From NCBI GenBank assembly GCA_946478675.1, contig CAMLEF010000173.1:1-9362 (forward strand): a stretch of DNA of 9,362 nt. The letters run 5' to 3'. Shown piece after piece: positions 1-6,197 of the stretch; within the stretch, counting starts at the first letter, position 1, and each line of letters opens with the position of its first letter. The position numbers and the translations under genes are program-made. This DNA is from an uncultured Flavobacteriales bacterium (lineage in GTDB: Bacteria > Bacteroidota > Bacteroidia > Palsa-965). The notes under the pieces were generated by a model. It was not told where the DNA came from. It searched no databases and was given only the letters and a program-made list of their open reading frames with translations.

Positions 1-339
1 CGCGTCATCTATGCGCATAACGCGCGCACGGGGCAGGACTTGCCGCAGTATTATTCCCTGCGCGAAGATTTTTACCGCAACAAGAAGAAGCTCGATATTG
101 CCGCGGCTGTCAAAGCGATGCCCGTCCCGCAATTCATCGCGCACGGCACGGCGGATGAGTCCGTGAATTTTTCCGAAGCGGAGCAGCTGAAAGAATGGAA
201 CCCGGCGGCGGAGTTGCTGGCATTACAGGGAGCGAATCACACGTTCGGCGGAAAACATCCGTGGGATTCGAAGGAGCTGCCCGCCGATATGGCAAAAGCG
301 CTGCAGGCGACCATTGCGTTTTTCAGAGGCAGTTTGTGA
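1..339 (+). CDS. Alpha/beta hydrolase, C-terminal part (5' end outside window)
   Basis: The frame is open from base 1 and ends at TGA 337-339, giving 112 visible residues. The fragment has the typical end of an alpha/beta hydrolase of the dienelactone hydrolase / prolyl-oligopeptidase-like group: a strand followed by HGTADESV, whose Asp (visible residue 52) fits the triad acid, and then GANHTF, whose His (visible residue 80) fits the catalytic base. A final amphipathic helix (MAKALQATIAFF) closes the fold. The nucleophile serine and the oxyanion region lie upstream of the window, so substrate and exact subfamily cannot be told. A TTG at 40 is not taken as the start, because coding continues unbroken upstream and a start there would remove most of the fold. 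The gene converges on the next gene, with an inverted word array between them. The fold assignment is firm and the function is open. Confidence 0.8.
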   Translation, partial: RVIYAHNARTGQDLPQYYSLREDFYRNKKKLDIAAAVKAMPVPQFIAHGTADESVNFSEAEQLKEWNPAAELLALQGANHTFGGKHPWDSKELPADMAKALQATIAFFRGSL

Positions 340-372
340 GTGGCGTTCCGCATTCTCATGAGAACTTCGGCG

Positions 373-470
373 TTTTACCACAGTGTTCACAGAGGTTGAG
401 CACAGAGTTACACAGAGAAAAAAACGCTGTGATCCTCTGTGAAAAAACTCCGTGTTCCCTGTGGTTAAAA
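373..470. repeat. Inverted pair of CACAGAG word arrays
   Basis: The left arm (about 377-417) holds four CACAG(AG) words starting at 379, 388, 401 and 411. The right arm (about 425-465) holds the complementary words CTCTGTG, CTCCGTG and CCTGTGG. The outer ends pair almost perfectly: TTTTACCACAG at 373-383 against the complement of CTGTGGTTAAAA at 459-470, with a one-base bulge. The arms are about 10 nt apart, so the transcript could form a long imperfect hairpin. It lies between two converging genes (stops at 337-339 and 500-502), where a bidirectional transcription stop would be useful. That role is inferred from position; there is no clean T-run. Confidence 0.75.
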
Positions 471-499
471 AACTTCCGATCGGACTACAGGAGAGTCGC

Positions 500-736
500 C
501 TATTGCCCTGTCACCCGTTTCATCTCGAGAAACATCTCATTGAAACGCGCGTGCGCCTTCTTCAGGAATTCTTCGTCGATCAGCTTCTGGATCGCTTCGA
601 AGCCGGGATATTTTCCCTGGTCGAATTTGAACACCTGCTCCATCGGCCCCGCTTCCAGCTTCACGATGTATTTATCGTTCATGTGGAAAACGGTGATGCG
701 GAAATCACGGTGCGGGATGTTGCCGATGATTCTCAT
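500..736 (-). CDS. Conserved-looking 78-aa protein of unknown function
   Basis: Reads from ATG at 734-736 to TAG at 500-502. No signal peptide, membrane segment or metal-binding motif is visible. The first 40 residues look like beta strands (RIIGNIPHRDFRITVFHMN, then KYIVKLEAG). Residues 43-75 look like one or two charged amphipathic helices (FEAIQKLIDEEF, then RFNEMFLEMKRV). This suggests a small soluble alpha/beta protein. The frame is supported by good amino-acid balance and by the lack of a better frame on either strand. I do not recognise the family. It is flanked on both sides by word arrays and lies downstream of the hybrid kinase on the same strand, 189 nt away, so cotranscription is possible but unproven. 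Confidence 0.65.
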   Translation of the reverse strand: MRIIGNIPHRDFRITVFHMNDKYIVKLEAGPMEQVFKFDQGKYPGFEAIQKLIDEEFLKKAHARFNEMFLEMKRVTGQ

Positions 737-770
737 GGTTGGGAAAATTCAGCGTAAAAATAGGAAAAGA

Positions 771-924
771 GGTGCGAAGGTGCGGTGTTGTGTGTTGCGG
801 TGTTGCACGCGAAGTTAAAATGAGAATGCTGCAGGCTGCGGGTGGCGTTTTAAAAACACATAGAAACATAGAACACATAGAAGACTTTACCCGCGCACCC
901 CGCACCAACGCAACTCCGCAACGT
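771..924. repeat. Inverted pair of CGCAAC/GTTGCG 8-nt word arrays
   Basis: The left arm (771-809) is five units of about 8 nt: GGTGCGAA, GGTGCGGT, GTTGTGT, GTTGCGGT, GTTGCACG. The right arm (894-924) has units CGCACCC, CGCACCAA, CGCAACTC and CGCAACGT in complementary orientation. The arms could pair across an 84-nt spacer, which itself contains a separate ACATAGA word array. The right arm ends one base before the TAA (926-928) of the histidine kinase gene. The period and the inversion are seen directly; the origin is unknown. Confidence 0.7.
856..882. repeat. Short ACATAGA word array
   Basis: Three ACATAGA words (starting at 858, 866 and 875, spaced 8 and 9 nt) lie in the spacer of the surrounding CGCAAC inverted pair. 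Unlike the other arrays in this window it has no visible inverted partner. Confidence 0.6.
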
Positions 925-925
925 T

Positions 926-3172
926 TTACGCTACATTCAATTCCTCCGCGGCTTTGCGACAGATCGCCGCTACCTGTTCGAAGAGTGAGCGGATGAGCTG
1001 GAGGTCGCCTTTGCCGTTCGCTTCGTTCTGGATGAGCTTCAGCGGTTCATCGAGCAGCGTGTTGAGCCCGACAAACGGGATCGTCGATTGCATCTTGTGT
1101 GCGATCTGCGCGATGGTGGGATAATCCTGTTGTTCGATCGCTTCGCCGAGCGTCTGCAGCTCGCCCGGATTTTCCGAGAGGAAAAGCGTGATCATCTCGC
1201 CGATGAATTCCTTGTTGCCGTTCGCCAGCTGCTCCAGGTACTCGAGGTTGGTGTAACGCTCCTGCGGTTCGACCTGGCGGTATACGGTGCGCAAACCGGC
1301 TTTTCCCGATCGGAAAACATGACGCGCCACCATGCGCAGCAGCTCGTCGGCGTGCAACGGTTTCGGAACGTAATCGTTCATGCCGGCCGCCACGCATTTT
1401 TCTTTTTCGCCCGGCAACGCATGCGCCGTCACCGCGATGATCGGCATCTCGTTCCCGTACAGCTTGCGCACTTCACGCGCCGTTTCGTAACCGTTCTTAC
1501 CCGGCATCTGGATGTCCATCAGCACGACGTCGAACTTATGATTGCGCAGCGTGTCGAGCACTTCCTGGCCGTTGGCGACGAGCATCACTTCCATGCCGCG
1601 CGAACGGAACAGTTCGGCCGCCAGCCGCTGGTTGAGCGGGTTGTCTTCCGCCACAAGCACGCGTTTGCCGCGCAACAAGGAGAGACGATCCGTTTCTTCC
1701 GCTTGCGTCACTTCGCCCGAAGGAGCGTTTTGCTGCTGGTACGTATGATAGCTCACGGTGAACGTGAACGTGCTGCCTTTGCCTTTCGTGCTTTCAACGC
1801 GGATGATGCCGCCCTGCAATTCCACCAGCAGCTTCACGATGGAAAGTCCCAACCCCGTGCCGCCATATTTGCGCGCAGGATCGGGCTCGCCCTGGTAGAA
1901 GCGATCGAAAACGTGATCGATCATTTCGGGAGGAATGCCGATGCCCGTGTCGGAAACCGTAAACTGCAGCACGAGATTTTCCGAATCGGAGCGCAGCAGG
2001 CGGCCCTGTACTTCGACGGCTCCTTCGTGCGTGAACTTGATCGCGTTGCTGACGAGGTTGACGAGGATCTGCTGCAGGCGGTTCGGATCGCCGATCATCA
2101 TGCCCGGAACATTTTCCACGGGTTGAAAGACGAGACGGATTCCTTTTTCCGCAGCACGCGGCTGGAACATCGTGTTGATGTTGTGCAGCAGCGATTCGAG
2201 ATTGAACGGCACCGCTTCCAGCCGCATCATGCCCGCTTCGAGCTTGGAGAAATCGAGAATGTCGTTGATGATCGACAGCAGGCTCCGGCCGGATTGATGG
2301 ATCACGCGGAGGTGTTCCATCTGCTGCGGGCTCAGCGGCGTTTGCGAAAGAATGTCGGTGAAGCCGAGCATCGTGTTCAGCGGCGTGCGGATCTCGTGGC
2401 TCATATTGGCGACGAACTGTTCTTTCAGCAGCACCGATTGTTCGGCACGGATCGTCGCTTCGCGCAATTCTTTTTCCAGCTTGTTGCGCTTCGAGATATC
2501 CTGGAACAGCAGCAGCGCCGCAACGAGAATGATGACCATCGCGATCACGAAAGCGACGATGTCGGTGCGCGAAGCCTGTGCGGAAATCTCGAGACTGTGA
2601 TCGATGCGGCCGATGAGCTGGAGCTTGTGGCTGCTTTGCAGTTCGTCACACAGCGCGACGAGCTTGTGCGTGAGCTGGTCGCCGTCGTGCAATTCTGCGG
2701 AAGGGATCGTGTTGTTGCTCATGCGCAGCAGGATCACGGAGCGGTCGTGCGCGATCTTTTCCTGGAAAAGCTGGTTGAGCTGGTTGACGTACGGCGCCAG
2801 CGTGGGATCGAGGTCGGGTGTGGTGAGGCGCGCGAGCTGTTCCTGCAGGCGCACGGTCGAGAGCTGGTGGTGCTTCAGGTCGCTGACTTCCGCGCCTTCG
2901 ACGTAAAGCTTCAGCTGGTCGTTGGTGATGATGAGCGAATCGCGGAAGCTGTTGATGTCGGCGGAGAATTCCTGCCCGCGCGCCTGTTCGTGGAGGATGC
3001 GCGCGAGGTCGCTGTTGCTCTGGCGGGAAAGCCACAGCATGACGCCCATGCACAGCAGGGAAAGGAACGCAGCGATCCCCAACTGTACGCGGATACGGTT
3101 CGGCCGGTACTGTTCTGAAGCTTTCACGACAGGTGAATTGCTTTCAAAAATAGGTTCAGAGGGGGCGTTCAT
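926..3172 (-). CDS. Membrane hybrid sensor histidine kinase (HisKA-HATPase-REC-HPt)
   Basis: This 748-aa sensor kinase starts at ATG 3170-3172. Two membrane segments (about 31-49 and 204-223) enclose a predicted periplasmic, mainly helical sensor region of about 155 residues. The cytoplasmic part begins with a helical linker, then a HisKA domain with phospho-acceptor His259 (MSHEIRTPLN), and an HATPase_c domain with N box around Asn372/Asn376, DTGIG at 408-412, an F box at 421-428 and GGTGLGLS at 437-444. A receiver domain (about 503-618) has acidic Asp510, phospho-acceptor Asp553, Thr582 and Lys604. A C-terminal HPt domain (about 642-745) has His692 in IAHKMQS. All key residues for a four-step His-Asp-His-Asp relay are present, but there is no DNA-binding output, so a separate response regulator must take the phosphate; none is nearby. 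The architecture resembles ArcB/BarA-type kinases but lacks a PAS or HAMP domain that I can recognise. The signal sensed is unknown. The gene may be cotranscribed with 3235-3648, 62 nt upstream. Confidence 0.95.
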   Translation of the reverse strand: MNAPSEPIFESNSPVVKASEQYRPNRIRVQLGIAAFLSLLCMGVMLWLSRQSNSDLARILHEQARGQEFSADINSFRDSLIITNDQLKLYVEGAEVSDLKHHQLSTVRLQEQLARLTTPDLDPTLAPYVNQLNQLFQEKIAHDRSVILLRMSNNTIPSAELHDGDQLTHKLVALCDELQSSHKLQLIGRIDHSLEISAQASRTDIVAFVIAMVIILVAALLLFQDISKRNKLEKELREATIRAEQSVLLKEQFVANMSHEIRTPLNTMLGFTDILSQTPLSPQQMEHLRVIHQSGRSLLSIINDILDFSKLEAGMMRLEAVPFNLESLLHNINTMFQPRAAEKGIRLVFQPVENVPGMMIGDPNRLQQILVNLVSNAIKFTHEGAVEVQGRLLRSDSENLVLQFTVSDTGIGIPPEMIDHVFDRFYQGEPDPARKYGGTGLGLSIVKLLVELQGGIIRVESTKGKGSTFTFTVSYHTYQQQNAPSGEVTQAEETDRLSLLRGKRVLVAEDNPLNQRLAAELFRSRGMEVMLVANGQEVLDTLRNHKFDVVLMDIQMPGKNGYETAREVRKLYGNEMPIIAVTAHALPGEKEKCVAAGMNDYVPKPLHADELLRMVARHVFRSGKAGLRTVYRQVEPQERYTNLEYLEQLANGNKEFIGEMITLFLSENPGELQTLGEAIEQQDYPTIAQIAHKMQSTIPFVGLNTLLDEPLKLIQNEANGKGDLQLIRSLFEQVAAICRKAAEELNVA

Positions 3173-3234
3173 CTTTTTGAGTTCGTTCAGCAGGGAAAAT
3201 TACCCGCCGGAAGGGGGCGAAGCATAGCCGGGGC

Positions 3235-3648
3235 TCAGACCGGAGGACGGTAATAGCCGGAGAAATCGCTGTTGTCGAGGCTGTCGAATTCGATGATCGC
3301 CTGCGCCAGCTCCGCATATACGTCGAGCTTGTTCTGCTTCAGCCAGAGCATCGCTTCCTTGTCTTTGTTCGCCGCGTTGGCCGCCGCTGCCCAGAACACC
3401 TGTTTGTTCTGCATCAGCCACTGGAACGCCTTCTTATCGCCGCGCACCGCGTTGATGAAAGCACCGATGATGTAATGCTTGTTGTCGACCAGCCATTTGA
3501 ACGAACGCTCGCTGCCGGTTTTCAGAAACTCCGCCGCTTCCACCAGCTCGCGGTGATTTCTTTCGATCAGCCAGTTGTAGGAAGATGTGCTCGACGGTTT
3601 GAACAGCGCCGTCATTTTTCGGATCGTATCTCCGTGGTATTGGGTCAT
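3235..3648 (-). CDS. Small helical protein with four 25-residue WLxxN repeats
   Basis: 137 aa from ATG 3646-3648 to the TGA at 3235-3237. After about 20 leader residues the protein consists of four units of 25-26 residues marked by Trp26, Trp52, Trp77 and Trp102, with the pattern [SA]xxWLxxN, then a hydrophobic helix rich in Ala, then a charged turn (GDKK, KDKE). Each unit looks like a short helical hairpin. A tail (DNSDFSGYYRPPV) follows. There is no signal peptide or membrane segment. It aligns without gaps to the 124-aa protein encoded just upstream (3811-4185), with about 25 identities in the 75 residues of the last three units, so the two are tandem paralogues. I do not recognise a named family, and the function is unknown. 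An internal ATG (Met12, 3613-3615) is an alternative start, because the first ATG lies directly beside a word array. The kinase gene follows 62 nt downstream. Confidence 0.75.
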   Translation of the reverse strand: MTQYHGDTIRKMTALFKPSSTSSYNWLIERNHRELVEAAEFLKTGSERSFKWLVDNKHYIIGAFINAVRGDKKAFQWLMQNKQVFWAAAANAANKDKEAMLWLKQNKLDVYAELAQAIIEFDSLDNSDFSGYYRPPV

Positions 3649-3808
3649 AATCGATGTGCTGATATGCTGATGTGCCGATCTGCTGATTCCCGCAAAATGC
3701 CTGCGCGCATTAAAAATTGAACATTGAGAAATTCCGGATCATGATGATTCAATTTTCAAGGCGGGGAGCCGGTGCGCATCGGCATATCGACACACCGGCA
3801 TATCGGCA
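3649..3808. repeat. Nested inverted 8-nt (TGCCGATN) and 7-nt (ATTGAAN) word arrays
   Basis: The outer left arm has four exact 8-nt steps at 3657-3688 (TGCTGATA, TGCTGATG, TGCCGATC, TGCTGATT), preceded by a degenerate fifth. The outer right arm has four 8-nt steps at 3777-3808 with the complementary consensus NATCGGCA. Inside lies a second inverted pair: AAAATTGAA with ATTGAACATTGAG near 3713-3727, against TTCAATTTT near 3748-3756. The array fills the space between two paralogous minus-strand genes. The right arm ends two bases before the stop codon at 3811-3813, and the left end touches the start codon at 3646-3648. A long imperfect hairpin could form in the transcript. Confidence 0.8.
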
Positions 3809-3810
3809 AA

Positions 3811-4185
3811 TTATTCTTCCGCCATCGTCTGCTGTATTGCTGCAACGAAATTCAGCCAGGCTTTGAGATTGTTTTTCTTCAGGTATTCCATCGAGCGTTC
3901 TTCGCCGATGATTGCGCCGGCTGCCATGGCGAGACGCGCTTGTTTGCCGTCGAACAACGCTTGCACGGCATACGGATCACCGCCGATCGCTGTGAGGAAA
4001 AGTCCCCATTCGTCGAAGCCGTTTTCGTGCAGCCATTCGGCAGAGCTGTCGTCGTCGTAAGCGATGGCGTCGAGCACGTGCAGGAGCTCGGGACGGCCGG
4101 TGCGCTGTAAATTCTGCTGCGCGCGGTCGTTGCCTTTGATCGCGTCAGCCAGCAGCTGTACGGTTTGATCGTTGAGAAATGCCAT
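3811..4185 (-). CDS. 124-aa paralogue of the 25-residue-repeat protein
   Basis: Reads from ATG 4183-4185 to TAA 3811-3813. It has the same repeat frame as 3235-3648: unit markers at residues 25 (NL), 51 (WLHEN), 76 (ALFDG) and 101 (YLKKN), with spacing 26/25/25, identical to its neighbour. Only one of the four marker Trp residues is kept, so this copy has diverged more. The protein is acidic, predicted all-helical and soluble, with no signal peptide. Both genes lie on the minus strand with a nested word array between them, which may separate or attenuate their expression. The function is unknown. The clear common spacing makes a tandem duplication the simplest explanation. Confidence 0.75.
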   Translation of the reverse strand: MAFLNDQTVQLLADAIKGNDRAQQNLQRTGRPELLHVLDAIAYDDDSSAEWLHENGFDEWGLFLTAIGGDPYAVQALFDGKQARLAMAAGAIIGEERSMEYLKKNNLKAWLNFVAAIQQTMAEE

Positions 4186-4191
4186 AAGTCA

Positions 4192-4226
4192 GTTGGAGGT
4201 TCAATGTTCAAAGTTCCGTGTTTGCG
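4192..4226. repeat. GTTCAAN 7-nt word array, left side of AT-rich island
   Basis: Five consecutive 7-nt units on the plus strand: GTTGGAG, GTTCAAT, GTTCAAA, GTTCCGT, GTTTGCG. It starts 6 nt from the start codon of the minus-strand gene 3811-4185 and therefore forms its 5' leader. A matching array in opposite orientation lies at 5035-5069, beyond the AT-rich island. Confidence 0.7.
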
Positions 4227-4261
4227 CATTGAGATCCTGATTTAAAGTTAACGTGTTTTGT

Positions 4262-4269
4262 TAAATTTG
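4262..4269 (+). promoter_or_regulatory. Candidate Bacteroidota -7 promoter element
   Basis: TAAATTTG matches the Bacteroidota -7 consensus TAnnTTTG exactly and ends 17 nt before the ATG of the 63-aa antitoxin-like gene. A -33 element is not convincing: TTTA at 4241-4244 is 17 nt upstream and one base off TTTG. If it is used, the transcript would have a very short leader. Confidence 0.4.
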
Positions 4270-4286
4270 AATAAATAAAGTTCGTT

Positions 4287-4478
4287 ATGAAAAAGCAGTT
4301 TATTGTTGACGAAGGCGGAAAGAAAATCGCTGTTGTATTACCGATGAAAGAGTACGAGAAGATGATGGAAGAGCTGGAAGAATTGGATGATATTCGTTTG
4401 TATGATCAGGCTAAGATGGTGCGAGGAGTCCCAGTTTCCTTTTACGAATATGTAAAATCAAGAGAAGTTAAATTGTAG
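4287..4478 (+). CDS. Small antitoxin-like protein (Phd/YefM or RelB type)
   Basis: 63 aa, ATG 4287-4289 to TAG 4476-4478. The N-terminal part (QFIVDEGGKKIAVVLPMKEYE) forms the beta-beta-alpha pattern seen at the start of Phd/YefM-like and related Bacteroidota antitoxins. Residues 24-44 (KMMEELEELDDIRLYDQAK) are the acidic helix that in such proteins leads into the toxin-binding tail. Antitoxins of this type normally bind their own promoter and neutralise a RelE/ParE-family RNase or gyrase toxin encoded just downstream. Here no such toxin follows; instead, a winged-helix-like membrane protein starts 14 nt later. It may be an orphan antitoxin, or the partner of a non-classical effector. The gene is much richer in A/T than its surroundings. 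Family membership is inferred from pattern and not from a search. Confidence 0.7.
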   Translation: MKKQFIVDEGGKKIAVVLPMKEYEKMMEELEELDDIRLYDQAKMVRGVPVSFYEYVKSREVKL

Positions 4479-4492
4479 TTTTTTCAGCAAAA

Positions 4493-4975
4493 ATGAAATC
4501 ACGCAATATTATAAGGGCCAAAATTTTGGAAGTTTTATTTAAGCACCAATATGATTGGGACCGGAAGCACGAGGGAGAGATAGTTCCATACTATGACGTT
4601 GAGGTTTCATTAGCATCAACAGATATTGCAAAATTTAGCGGTTTTTCCGAGGAACAGATCGAATCTCAATTGATATTCTTACTGCATCAAAAAGAGGTGA
4701 AGTCAGTTCAGGATTATCCAAATGTTTGGTACATGCTAACGCATGAAGGAAATGTTGCCTACTCAGATGATAAATATTTTAAGCGTGCAAAATCAGAAGG
4801 AGATGAACGAGTTGGCTTTCTGAGTAAAAAGATTGGGATATTAGTGACGGTTGTGTCTTTGCTTGTTACTGTAATAACTTTGATTATTAATATAAGTACA
4901 AACAGGAACGGCGAGAAGCTTGATAAATTGAATGCAAAAATTGATTCAATCGGTAAAAAGCTGAACGAGCGTTGA
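4493..4975 (+). CDS. Predicted winged-helix-like protein with a C-terminal membrane anchor
   Basis: 160 aa, ATG 4493-4495 to TGA 4973-4975. Residues 1-90 look like a small winged-helix domain: helix RAKILEVLFKHQ, then ASTDIAKFSGFSEEQIESQL as a helix-turn-helix, then a short helix, and a wing-like hairpin VKSVQDYPNVWYMLTHEG. Residues 113-134 (KIGILVTVVSLLVTVITLII) form one membrane segment. A charged coiled-coil-like tail (NGEKLDKLNAKIDSIGKKL) follows. There is no signal peptide, so the N-terminal domain is probably cytoplasmic. It sits in a probable two-gene operon with the antitoxin-like gene, 14 nt apart. The pair is AT-rich and stands alone in orientation, as expected of a transferred cassette. 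I do not recognise a named family. A membrane-tethered regulator or a membrane-acting effector are both possible. Confidence 0.75.
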   Translation: MKSRNIIRAKILEVLFKHQYDWDRKHEGEIVPYYDVEVSLASTDIAKFSGFSEEQIESQLIFLLHQKEVKSVQDYPNVWYMLTHEGNVAYSDDKYFKRAKSEGDERVGFLSKKIGILVTVVSLLVTVITLIINISTNRNGEKLDKLNAKIDSIGKKLNER

Positions 4976-4997
4976 ATTTGTATTGCTTACTAGCGTC

Positions 4998-5033
4998 AAA
5001 AAAATTACGGCCCCGGAAATCCCGAAGCCGTAA
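4998..5033 (-). terminator. Rho-independent terminator for the zinc-ribbon gene
   Basis: On the minus strand the stem TTACGGC...GCCGTAA (5033-5027 with 5011-5005) has a 15-nt interior that can extend the stem (TTCGGG against CCCGG), followed by seven T residues (5004-4998). It lies 31 nt beyond the stop of 5065-6186. It also lies just past the stop of the converging 4493-4975 gene. Confidence 0.85.
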
Positions 5034-5034
5034 C

Positions 5035-5069
5035 GTTGAACCTTGAACTTTAAACGCGGAACGTTTACG
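5035..5069. repeat. NTTGAAC 7-nt word array, right side of AT-rich island
   Basis: Consecutive 7-nt units GTTGAAC, CTTGAAC, TTTAAAC, GCGGAAC and GTTTACG. It is the same word family as 4192-4226 but in opposite orientation, so the two arrays enclose the AT-rich island like degenerate inverted ends. The last unit overlaps the stop codon (TTA at 5065-5067 on the plus strand) of the zinc-ribbon gene. Confidence 0.7.
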
Positions 5070-6186
5070 AATCCTGTTTGAAGTACATGTAAGCCCAGAT
5101 ACCTGCGCCAATTACCGCGAGACCGCCGAGCACGGTGAAGAAGATCTTCCAGAAGCTGTACGGACGCTCGCCCTGCACTTCGCCGGTGCGGCCGTTGATC
5201 ATGAAGCGGTACACTTTCTCTTTGTACTTGTACGCGCTCAGCCAGATCGGCAGCAGGATGTGCTTGAACGTAATGTCGTTGTATTCCGTGCGCAGCGTGG
5301 TGATCTGCTGCTCGTCGCCGCCGATGTGTTTGCGCACCGTTCCGCGGATCGTGTCATCCATGCGCACCTTCGCCTTGTCAAAACCTTCCTGCACGTCCAC
5401 CTGGTATTTTTCCGAGATGAAGCCCGTGAGGAATTGTTCGTTGAAGGCAGCGAGGTTTTGCAGGTCCCACGGCTCGAGCTCGTTCGCCAGCTTTTCCGGC
5501 AACGATTTGCTCGCGTTTACCAATACGTCGTCGAAGTTTTCATACACCGTTCCGCTCGTCGCCGTCCAGCGCGTTTTGCGTACCTGCCGCGTTTTCGTCT
5601 GGCCGTTTTCGGTGTACGTTTCGCTCACGTAATAATGATCGCCGCGCATGCCGGTGTACCACGAGACCGTATTGGAATCGTACGTCCAGTAAGGAATGTA
5701 CAATCCCTTGATGCGGTCGTTCTCCGCGAATTTTTTCAGATCGTTCGGCGCGAACCACAGCGCGTGCATCCACTCTTTGAATTTCTCGTGGCCCTTTTTC
5801 TTGTCGACCGAGAACGGCAGCATGTACTTCGGCTTGATGAAGCTCGAGGTGGTGCCGCCTTTGATCACGAGCGCCGTTCCGCAGAAGGGGCAGTTGTCGG
5901 CCGTGACGTTTGGCTGCAGCGTAGTGGAAGAACCGCAACTGTCGCATTTGACGGTCGCCACTTCCATTTTTTCGGCTGCATTTTCCGCATTCGCGAGGAA
6001 CGCGTGAAAATCGATCTCTTCCGCCGCTACCGGTTCCGCATCCTTGATCTCGTTTTCAGTTCCGCAATAAATGCACTTGAGGCTTTGAACGCCGGGAGCG
6101 TATTCCAATAAACCGCCGCAGTCTTTACACTTGATCTTCGACTGTTCGGCGACGTCGTGGGTTTTTTCGGAGAAGTCGTTACTCAT
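5065..6186 (-). CDS. Double zinc-ribbon protein with C-terminal membrane anchor
   Basis: 373 aa from ATG 6184-6186; an upstream ATG at 6199-6201 would give 378 aa but lies inside a word array, so the later start is preferred. With the 378-aa numbering, the first zinc ribbon uses Cys25/Cys28/Cys43/Cys46 (CKDC, CIYC) and the second Cys86/Cys89/Cys104/Cys107 (CDSC, CPFC). A middle domain (about 120-345) is rich in aromatic residues (GLYIPYWTYDS, ILLPIWLSAYKYK), and a membrane segment (351-373) ends the protein. This layout matches bacterial TFIIB-type zinc-ribbon proteins that are often mislabelled as primosomal or helicase proteins. In Bacillus a related protein belongs to the ydjFGHI locus with PspA and an SPFH protein. 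Here the SPFH gene lies just upstream on the same strand, which supports a joint membrane-stress role by inference. A strong terminator follows. Confidence 0.85.
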   Translation of the reverse strand: MSNDFSEKTHDVAEQSKIKCKDCGGLLEYAPGVQSLKCIYCGTENEIKDAEPVAAEEIDFHAFLANAENAAEKMEVATVKCDSCGSSTTLQPNVTADNCPFCGTALVIKGGTTSSFIKPKYMLPFSVDKKKGHEKFKEWMHALWFAPNDLKKFAENDRIKGLYIPYWTYDSNTVSWYTGMRGDHYYVSETYTENGQTKTRQVRKTRWTATSGTVYENFDDVLVNASKSLPEKLANELEPWDLQNLAAFNEQFLTGFISEKYQVDVQEGFDKAKVRMDDTIRGTVRKHIGGDEQQITTLRTEYNDITFKHILLPIWLSAYKYKEKVYRFMINGRTGEVQGERPYSFWKIFFTVLGGLAVIGAGIWAYMYFKQDS

Positions 6187-6197
6187 GAAAAAAAGGG

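Noticed and set aside
373..470. CRISPR-like array
   Set aside because: The repeated words are 5-9 nt long and degenerate, with no unique spacers of constant length, and no cas gene is present.
195..818. 207-codon plus-strand frame across the hydrolase end, a repeat array and the 78-aa gene
   Set aside because: It crosses a repeat array, overlaps two better frames and has no coherent composition.
705..908. 67-codon minus-strand frame between the 78-aa gene and the kinase
   Set aside because: It runs through word arrays and has a Thr/Pro/Ser-rich translation without structure.
1088..3118. 676-codon open frame on the plus strand opposite the histidine kinase
   Set aside because: It is the antisense shadow of a gene with every kinase motif intact; its translation is rich in Arg, His and Phe and has no recognisable domain.
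4287..4975. Classical RelE/ParE type II toxin-antitoxin operon
   Set aside because: The second protein is 160 aa with a predicted wHTH-like part and a membrane helix and shows no RelE/ParE pattern, so a classical toxin call is not supported.
4192..5069. Insertion sequence or transposon
   Set aside because: No transposase, integrase or clear target-site duplication is seen; the flanking inverted words are degenerate tandem units like those in other gaps.
5260..6111. 283-codon plus-strand frame opposite the zinc-ribbon gene
   Set aside because: The opposite strand encodes eight zinc-ligand cysteines and a membrane anchor; this frame is only a GC-rich shadow.
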